A stretch of DNA of 7,857 nucleotides from assembly GCA_002482565.1 (NCBI GenBank), contig DLGG01000048.1, positions 1-7,857 on the forward strand, written 5' to 3'. Positions 1-5,500 of this stretch are shown piece after piece. The position numbers were made by a program, and so were the translations under genes. Position 1 is the first letter of the stretch. Each line of letters starts with the position of its first letter. The notes under the pieces are model-generated. The model was not told the origin of the DNA and did no database searches. It was given only the letters and a program-made list of their open reading frames with translations. Source of the DNA: Solidesulfovibrio magneticus (GTDB taxonomy: Bacteria > Desulfobacterota > Desulfovibrionia > Desulfovibrionales > Desulfovibrionaceae).

Positions 1-59
1 CTCGAACCTGTGACCCTCGGCTTGTAAGGCCGATGCTCTCCCGACTGAGCTACCCGCCC
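1..59 (-). tRNA. tRNA-Val (anticodon UAC), 3' end cut by the window edge
   Basis: The minus strand reads as the first 59 nucleotides of a standard tRNA. These are a 7-nt acceptor strand GGGCGGG, TA, a D arm with GCTC/GAGC stem and an 8-nt loop containing GGG, then A26. Next comes an anticodon stem TCGGC/GCCGA closing the 7-nt loop CTTACAA, a 5-nt variable loop GGGTC, the 5' half of the T stem ACAGG, and the start of the T loop TTCGAG. Loop positions 34-36 are TAC, so the tRNA reads GUA and related valine codons. The 3' half of the T arm and the acceptor complement lie left of the window. A strong promoter sits directly upstream. The missing part could not be checked for an encoded CCA or for an integration site. 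Confidence 0.95.
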
Positions 60-75
60 GCCCGGCGAGAAACGG

Positions 76-104
76 TATCTACGCATCTTGACCCTGGCCG
101 TCAA
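76..104 (-). promoter_or_regulatory. sigma70-type promoter for tRNA-Val
   Basis: On the minus strand the -35 box TTGACG (positions 99-104) and the -10 box TAGATA (positions 76-81) are separated by exactly 17 bases, which is the optimal spacing. They match the consensus at 5 of 6 and 4 of 6 positions. Transcription would begin near position 69, leaving a leader of only about 10 nt before the tRNA at 59, as is common for tRNA transcription units. No -10-like box at better spacing was seen nearby. Confidence 0.75.
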
Positions 105-123
105 CTGGTTTTTTGCCCGGCGT

Positions 124-152
124 TTGACGTTTTGATTTTCATTTTATATTTC
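124..152 (+). promoter_or_regulatory. candidate sigma70-type promoter for the hydrolase gene
   Basis: A TTGACG -35 box lies at 124-129 in an AT-rich stretch. Two -10 candidates follow: TATATT at 145-150 (spacer 15, better sequence) and TATTTC at 147-152 (spacer 17, better spacing). Neither combines good sequence and good spacing, so the exact -10 is uncertain. The position, about 50 bases ahead of the start codon, and the local AT-richness in very GC-rich DNA support a promoter. It points away from the tRNA promoter. Confidence 0.45.
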
Positions 153-186
153 AAGGAAATGTCAGACCTCAAAAAGGTGGCTTGCC

Positions 187-193
187 AGGGAGG
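187..193 (+). promoter_or_regulatory. ribosome binding site that sets the hydrolase start
   Basis: AGGGAGG lies 9 bases before the ATG at 203. It decides in favour of that ATG over the in-frame TTG at 182, which precedes this site and would place it inside the coding region. Confidence 0.8.
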
Positions 194-202
194 CGACGCG
201 CC

Positions 203-1072
203 ATGACCATCCTTGGCTGGCTGATCGCCTTGCCCTTGGCCGTGGGCGCGGTGGTGGCCGGGGTGAGCTACGCCGCTTTCGGCTGGTTTGCCCTGGGCGG
301 CCGGGCCGTGCTGTTGTCCCGGGTTTGCCCCGGACGCCGGGCTGCCTGCGTGCTGCGAGGGCTGGCCTCGGCCCTGGCCGCCCAGGCGATCATGGTGGCC
401 GCCTATCCCCTGGGGCCGTTTTACAAGGCCCGTCGCCCGTCCGGTCGTGCCGGGAACAGCCAGGACGGGGACGCGGCCCCGGTGGTCGTGTGCCTGCACG
501 GCCTCTACCACAACCCCTCGGCCTTCTGGCGCATCCGGTGGGCCTTTGGCCGGGCCGGCATCTCCCGCGTGCTGATCCTGGGCTATCCGAGCTTTCGGGA
601 CGATTTCGAGACCGAGGCGGCCCGGCTGGCCGCGCGCCTGCGGCAGCTCATGCCGCCCCGTGCTCCGGTCTGTTTCCTCGGCCACAGCCTGGGCGGGCTC
701 ATGGCCCGGCGGCTGGCTGCCGAGCCAGATTTCCTCGGCCGTACCCGTTGCCTCGTGACGCTCGGCACGCCGCACCAGGGCAGCGCCCTGGCCCGGCTGG
801 CCGTGGGGAAACTTGGCCGGTCGCTGACCCCGGAGAGCAATCTCTTTGGCTGGTTGAACGCCTTGCCTGATCCGCCCGGGGCGCGGCTGGTCGCCCTGGC
901 CTCGCCCGTGGACAATCTGGTTGTGCCCGAAAGCGGGCTTGTTCCCGACCGCCCGGGCTGGGAGCTGGAGTTGACCGCTCCGGTCTCCCATGTGGCCATG
1001 CTCTATGCCGGCGCCACCGTGTCCCGGGCCGTGGCCCTGGTGGCGGCCGGCGTCGGCGGTGGCCGGGCCTGA
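203..1072 (+). CDS. membrane-anchored alpha/beta-hydrolase, lipase-like
   Basis: The 289-residue product has the signature of the alpha/beta-hydrolase fold as found in triacylglycerol lipases and related esterases. The oxyanion-hole strand reads VVVCLHGLYHN (residues 94-104, HG at 99-100). The nucleophile elbow is GHSLGG with Ser162, followed by LVTLGTPHQGS (184-194), a lipase-type segment. Asp237 in SPVDNLV and His263 in VSHVAML complete the triad in the right order and spacing. The N-terminus is hydrophobic at about residues 3-31, a positively charged stretch follows (R34, R40, R45, R46, R52), and a second hydrophobic segment runs from about 54 to 72. The enzyme is therefore probably held in the inner membrane by one or two helices. 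Topology is ambiguous because both flanks of the second segment are positive. The substrate (lipid ester, acyl-protein or other) cannot be read from the sequence. It is transcribed alone, diverging from tRNA-Val and converging on the pilT-like gene. A start at TTG 182 is possible but less likely. Confidence 0.88.
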   Translation: MTILGWLIALPLAVGAVVAGVSYAAFGWFALGGRAVLLSRVCPGRRAACVLRGLASALAAQAIMVAAYPLGPFYKARRPSGRAGNSQDGDAAPVVVCLHGLYHNPSAFWRIRWAFGRAGISRVLILGYPSFRDDFETEAARLAARLRQLMPPRAPVCFLGHSLGGLMARRLAAEPDFLGRTRCLVTLGTPHQGSALARLAVGKLGRSLTPESNLFGWLNALPDPPGARLVALASPVDNLVVPESGLVPDRPGWELELTAPVSHVAMLYAGATVSRAVALVAAGVGGGRA

Positions 1073-1079
1073 GGCCCGG
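1063..1079. repeat. perfect inverted repeat with the hydrolase stop codon in its loop
   Basis: CCGGGCC (1063-1069) and GGCCCGG (1073-1079) form a 7-bp all-GC stem whose 3-nt loop is the TGA stop itself. No T-tract follows on either strand, so it is not a classical intrinsic terminator, but a hairpin here could protect the mRNA 3' end or slow polymerase. Confidence 0.6.
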
Positions 1080-1106
1080 GCTGCACGTCCCTAACCCGCA
1101 AGCCGC

Positions 1107-1120
1107 CCACGGCTCCGTGG
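1107..1120. repeat. short inverted repeat in the convergent spacer
   Basis: CCACG (1107-1111) and CGTGG (1116-1120) form a 5-bp stem around a GCTC loop. No T-tract follows. Confidence 0.4.
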
Positions 1121-1122
1121 TT

Positions 1123-1153
1123 GCCGGCCGAGGCCCTCGGGGGCTTGGCCGGC
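1123..1153. repeat. 7-bp inverted repeat with a nested smaller one
   Basis: GCCGGCC (1123-1129) pairs with GGCCGGC (1147-1153). A competing smaller hairpin, CCGAG (1128-1132) with CTCGG (1136-1140), overlaps the left arm, so two alternative folds exist. The arms are made of GGCC-type words that are common in this DNA, so chance is possible. Confidence 0.45.
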
Positions 1154-1186
1154 ATGGTCTTGTTGCCGCCCAAGCCTGCATCTGAC

Positions 1187-1202
1187 GTCCGGCTCGCCGG
1201 AC
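1187..1202. repeat. perfect 6-bp hairpin with a tetraloop
   Basis: GTCCGG (1187-1192) and CCGGAC (1197-1202) are exact complements around the 4-base loop CTCG. This would be a very stable small hairpin in RNA from either strand. No T-run follows on either side. Confidence 0.5.
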
Positions 1203-1210
1203 AACGGAGG

Positions 1211-1227
1211 CGGCCCGCAGCGGGCCG
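1211..1227. repeat. perfect 7-bp GC hairpin downstream of the pilT-like gene
   Basis: CGGCCCG (1211-1217) and CGGGCCG (1221-1227) pair perfectly around a CAG loop. It lies about 30 bases after the pilT-like stop on the minus strand and is the best candidate for its transcript-end hairpin. It lacks a U-tract. Confidence 0.5.
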
Positions 1228-1249
1228 GGCAGTGATGCTTGCCTGCCGG
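1225..1249. repeat. imperfect inverted repeat just after the pilT-like stop
   Basis: CCGGGCAG (1225-1232) pairs with CTGCCGG (1243-1249) if one G is bulged, around a 10-base loop. It shares bases with the hairpin at 1211-1227, so the two are mutually exclusive folds. Confidence 0.3.
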
Positions 1250-1257
1250 TCCCGGCC

Positions 1258-2490
1258 TCAGGGCGTCTTGGCGTGCATCTGGGCCACCAGCTCTTCCAGG
1301 GAGACGGCGTCGTCGATGCGGTAGGGCTCGGGCGCTTCGCCTTCGAGGTCGTGGACGGCCTGGGGCGGCTGACGCGGTTCGGGTGGGCAAGGCGCGGCCT
1401 GGGGCGGCTGGGTCAGATTCAATCCGAGCAGCTCCGGAACCGGACGGATGGGCGGCGCGGCCTGCCCCGAGGACCGAAAGGCCAGGGCCGGCGGGGTCAG
1501 CCTGGCCTTAGCCTCCAGAAACTCCTGGCGGTAGCGCTCGAAGGTGAACATGCCCTCGGCCTTGCCGGCCTGCTGCAGGTTCTCGATCTGGTTGAAGCGG
1601 TTTTCCCGGATGATGTTGCGCAGGGCCGGGGCGCTGACGGCCATGGACAGCACCGGGACGCGAAAGCCGGCCTTGGGCAAAAATTCCAGATGCTGCACCA
1701 CCACGGCGCACAGGCAGGAAGCCAGTTGCGAGCGGACGAAGTCCTGGGCGTCCGGGGCAAAGGCGTTGCACAGGCGCAACAGCGCTTCCTCGGCCGTGGC
1801 GGCGTGGAGGGTGGCGATGACCAGATGGCCGGATTCGGCGGCGTTGACGGTCAGGCGCATGGTCTCCGGTTCGCGCAGCTCGCCGACCACGATGACGTCG
1901 GCATCCTCGCGCAGCACGTCCTGAAGGCCCTGCTCGAAGCTTTGAAAGTGTGCCCCGAGCTCGCGCTGGTCAATAAGCGAGCGCTCCGAGACGAAGCGGT
2001 ATTCGATGGGATCTTCCAGGGTCACCACATGAGTCGGGCGGGTCTCGTTGATCTCGCGCAGCATGGCCGCGATGGTGGTGGATTTGCCGTTGCCCGTGGG
2101 GCCGCAGATCAGGATCAGCCCAAAGGGCCGGGCGCACAGCGCACGCAATGAAGGATGAAGGTTCAGGTCCTCGAAGCTCGGGGCCGAGGCCGGTAAAAAA
2201 CGCACGGCCAGCCCCAGGCCGTCGGCGGTGTGGAAGGCGTTAAGGCGCATCTGCGACTCGGTCAGCCGGGCCGAAAAGTCCACGGACCAGCGTTCGGCCA
2301 GGATGCGGCGCTGGCGGTCGGTGGTCAGGCTGGTCAGCAGATCGTCAAGTTCCGCGGCGCTAAAGACGATGTCGCGTTGGAAGTGCAGTTGGCCGTTTTT
2401 GCGGGCGGCCGCCGGCTTGTCCGCCCGCAGGTGCAGATCGGAAACGTTGCTGCGCACGCACGAAGCAACCAGTCGTTTGAATTTTTCCAT
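1258..2490 (-). CDS. pilT: PilT-family type IV pilus retraction ATPase with a proline-rich C-terminal tail
   Basis: This 410-residue protein belongs to the PilT branch of type II/IV secretion ATPases, hexameric cytoplasmic motors that drive pilus disassembly and twitching motility. The N-terminal domain has the PilT-type SDLHL motif (17-21). The motor core then shows Walker A GPTGNGKST (130-138, Lys136), an Asp box TLEDPIEY (157-164), Walker B VIVVGELREPET (199-210, catalytic Glu204) and a His box SGHLVIATLHA (220-230, His222 and His229). The PilT hallmark helix follows as ALRNIIREN (289-297, canonical AIRNLIRE). At the position after GE-x-R, where most family members have Asp, it has Glu207. 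After about residue 331 it carries about 80 extra residues rich in Pro, Ala and Gln, beyond the usual length of roughly 345-370. The ATG at 2490 is required to keep the SDLHL motif in place. It follows the macroglobulin gene by 12 bases, and no other pilus gene is in the window. A PilU-like paralogue is an alternative. Confidence 0.92.
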   Translation of the reverse strand: MEKFKRLVASCVRSNVSDLHLRADKPAAARKNGQLHFQRDIVFSAAELDDLLTSLTTDRQRRILAERWSVDFSARLTESQMRLNAFHTADGLGLAVRFLPASAPSFEDLNLHPSLRALCARPFGLILICGPTGNGKSTTIAAMLREINETRPTHVVTLEDPIEYRFVSERSLIDQRELGAHFQSFEQGLQDVLREDADVIVVGELREPETMRLTVNAAESGHLVIATLHAATAEEALLRLCNAFAPDAQDFVRSQLASCLCAVVVQHLEFLPKAGFRVPVLSMAVSAPALRNIIRENRFNQIENLQQAGKAEGMFTFERYRQEFLEAKARLTPPALAFRSSGQAAPPIRPVPELLGLNLTQPPQAAPCPPEPRQPPQAVHDLEGEAPEPYRIDDAVSLEELVAQMHAKTP

Positions 2491-2502
2491 ACAAAGCCGG
2501 CG

Positions 2503-5500
2503 CTATCTCCCGGCCGGTGCGACGGTAAAGGTTGCCGTCTCGCCGCTGGCTCGCAGTTCCGGGGCGTACATGGCCTCGGCCTGGGCCGGCGGCAGGCTGA
2601 AAACGCCCGGGGTCACGGCCCGAAGCAGGGCGTAGTGGGTCTGCCACTTGTCGTTTCGCAGATCGGCAAAAAGCAGGATGCGGTCGTCGCGCAGGTCGAG
2701 GTGGGTGGTTTCTCCCTCGCCCGGCGTTTCCATCCAGGGCAGGCGCTCGGTGGTGGCCAGTCGCGGGTTTTCCACTTCCAGCCCGGCCGGCAGCAGGTTT
2801 TCCAGCACCACGTTGGCCACAGGGCCGGCGGTGGCCCGGGCGGCGAACTTGACCACCACCAGCGCCCCTTGGGGCACGGTGTTGCCCTCAATGGGCTTGC
2901 CGTCGCGGGTCAGGTAGCTGCGCGCGATTTCCAGGCCGGCCGATTGGGGGCTGTAGGCGGCGGCCGAGGGGATGCCCCGGGTGCGCACGGAATAGTAGCA
3001 GCTGCCGGGCTGGTAGCCCGGGTCGAGGTCCAGGCGCAGGTCGCCTGGTTGGCCCAGGCCCCGAAGGCTCAGGACCTTGGCGCTGGTGACGTCGGACAGC
3101 AGCCCCGAGCCGGCGTAGAGCTTGCCGGCAAAGGGCTTCTTGGCCTGCTGGCGGGCGTGGAACTTGCCCAGGGCCATGAGCGCGAAGGCGTTTTCCTGGG
3201 TGGACGGGTAGGCCTCGCCCTCCAGCAGCCGGCCCACGTCCACGGCCAGGCTGCCCAGGCGCGGATCGGCCGGGGCGGCGTCGAGCAGAGCCGAGAGGTA
3301 GAGCGCCTTGTCGCGCAGGGTGGAATCGAGCGTCCCGCCGGTCTCCTTGCGCGCCTCGCCCGAGGGCGGCGGTCCGGCCAGAAGCCTGTCGGCGGCCCGG
3401 GCATTGCCCACGGCGGCGTAGGCCGCGCCGAGAAGCCCGCGCGCCTCGGCGGGCAGGGGCTTGCCCGAGGCGTCGCGCAGGTTGTCCATGGCCCCGATGT
3501 CGGCCCGGCCGGCCTTCGCCTGGACGTAGAGGGCGTAGGCGGCGAGCTTGGGGCCGTCGGGCGCGTCGAGCTTGGCCTCGCGGCCGGTCTCGGCGGCAAA
3601 GCGCAGGGCCTGGGCCAGGGCTTCCTTGTCCACGGGATAGCCGGCGGCAGCGGCTTCCACCAGGAAATGGGCGGCGTACAGGCTCATCCAGGCCTGCGGC
3701 TCGTCGCCGCCGGGCCACATGGAAAAGCCGCCGTTATAGAGCTGCATTCCGGTGATGCGCCGGATGGCGGACAAGACCATGCCGGCCGGATTGTCCCGCT
3801 CGAAGCTGCCCGGGTCCATGGCCCGGGCCAGATCGGCGAAGTAGAGCAGCGGGAAGGCCTTGGACGTGGTCTGCTCCAGGCAGCCGTAAGGGTAGCCCAG
3901 AAGCGCCTTCAGATTGCCGGCAAAGCGGATGAGCGGATAGGGCCCCACGGCCACGTCGCGCTTGGCCGAGCCGGGCAAAAACTCGCCCGAGGCCAGTTCC
4001 GGGATGGTGAGGCTGGCTGTTTCAAGGGCTCCCGAGCGCACCGAGGTGCGCGGCGGCAGGGGCGAGCGCACCGGCAGGGACACGGTGTCGGCCGTGGTCT
4101 CGCCGTTGCCGGTAACGGCCAGGGACAGGCTGGCCAGCCCCTCGGCCTGGGCGGCAGTCAGATCAAAGGGCACGTTGGCCGTGCCGCCCTTGGCGATGGG
4201 CACGATGCGCGGCGAACCGACCACCGAGACCGGGCCGGCGGCGGACAGGGCCACGGTGAACGAGCCGTCCTTGCCGGTGTCGTTGCGCACGGTGAGCGTG
4301 GCTTGGGCCTTGTCGCCAAAGCCCAGGAAGCGCGGGAAGCTCGGCAGCACGACCACCGGGCTTTTGACGATGGTTTTGGCCTCGGTGCCGGCGAAGCGCC
4401 GGCCGGACAGGCCCACGGCCATGAGCCGCACCTGGCCCTGGAACTCGGGGATGTCGAAGCGCACCTCGGCCTTGCCCGTGGGGCCGACCAGCACCGGGCC
4501 GGACCAGAAGGCCACTGTCCGGGCCGCCGGACTCTGGGAGCGCACGAACCCGGACAGGTCTTCCAGGCCGTCGCCGCCGCCGGCCAGGGCCTTGCCCATA
4601 AGCGGCGCGACTTCGGGCAGGAGCAGGGCGAAGGTGTCGCTGGTCTCCACCTGCAGCTGGCGCTTGGCGTAGAAGGCGGCGAAGGGATCGGCGGTCTTTT
4701 GGGCGATGAGCTGCAGGATGCCCTCGTCCACGGCGGCCACGGTAATAAGGCTGCCGGGAGGGGCCGAGACCTCGGCGGCCAGGGTCGTGCCGGGCCGGAT
4801 CTCAGCCGGCGCGGCTATGGCCACCGGCAGCTTGCCCGAGGCCTTGTCCACGCCGATGGGGGTTGCGCCGTAAGCCCGGGACGGCGTGCCGGGCACGACG
4901 TTTGCCGTCTTCTTGACCAGCGTGGCCGTGATGTAGACCCCGGGCAGGTACTCGGACTTGATGGGCACAAGCACCTCGCCGGTGTTGCCGGGCAGGTCCA
5001 CGATCTGCACGTCATGGATGGCCGTGCCTTCCACGGCCACCAAAAGCTTGCCGCCAAAGGGCGCGCGCACCTGCACCTTGGCCGTCTCGCCCGAGGCGTA
5101 GTCGGCTTTGTCGGTCCTCAGTTCAATGCGGGCCGGGTTCTCCATGGCCCAGGGCGAGTAGCCAAAGCCGCCGGCGTAGAATTCGAGCTGGGCGGCAGCG
5201 CCGGAGGCCGGATCTTCGAGCACCACGCGGTAGCTGCCAAACGACGGCGGGGTGAAGCTCACCTTGCCCTTGCCGGCGGTCAGCGTCACATCCTTGGATT
5301 CCACAAGTTTGGGGTCGCGCACGGATTCGTATTTGAGGGTTCCGCCGTCTTTGCGCAGCACGGTCTGCCACTGGTCGCGGTAAAGCGTGGCTGTCAGCGT
5401 GGCCGTGGCCGCCGGCTTGCCGTCGCTGGCCACGGACACGCACTCGAACACGGCCGGCTTGCCCGGGGGCAGGGCGTCGCTGGCCAGGCGCTTGAGCCCC

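Larger units (their letters stand above)
1073..1257. other. convergent intergenic spacer rich in short hairpins
   Basis: These 185 bases separate the convergent hydrolase and pilT-like genes. Open frames cross it, but none has a convincing ribosome binding site or recognisable product, so no gene is called. The stretch contains a series of short perfect inverted repeats, listed separately, which together occupy a large part of it. No U-tract terminator is visible for either gene. Its likely role is transcript-end formation from both sides, which is inference. Confidence 0.6.

Noticed and set aside
105..117. T-run at about 108-114 as a terminator
   Set aside because: No stable hairpin precedes it on the plus strand, and it lies between two divergent promoters where no transcript is expected to end.
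101..991. A 296-codon minus-strand open frame opposite the hydrolase gene
   Set aside because: It reads as low-complexity Gly/Gln/Pro/Arg sequence, covers the divergent promoter region, and lies opposite a gene with a full catalytic triad; it is a GC-rich shadow.
1091..1390. A possible small gene in the convergent spacer, minus strand
   Set aside because: It overlaps the end of the pilT-like gene in another frame, is Arg/Pro-rich, and has no convincing start signal.
1273..2151. A 292-codon plus-strand open frame opposite the pilT-like gene
   Set aside because: Its translation has no family motif and mirrors the PilT codons; the minus-strand frame has all the ATPase motifs.
3962..4672. A 236-codon plus-strand open frame inside the macroglobulin gene
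   Set aside because: Ser/Pro/Arg-rich translation with no recognisable domain, opposite a continuous well-matched macroglobulin frame.
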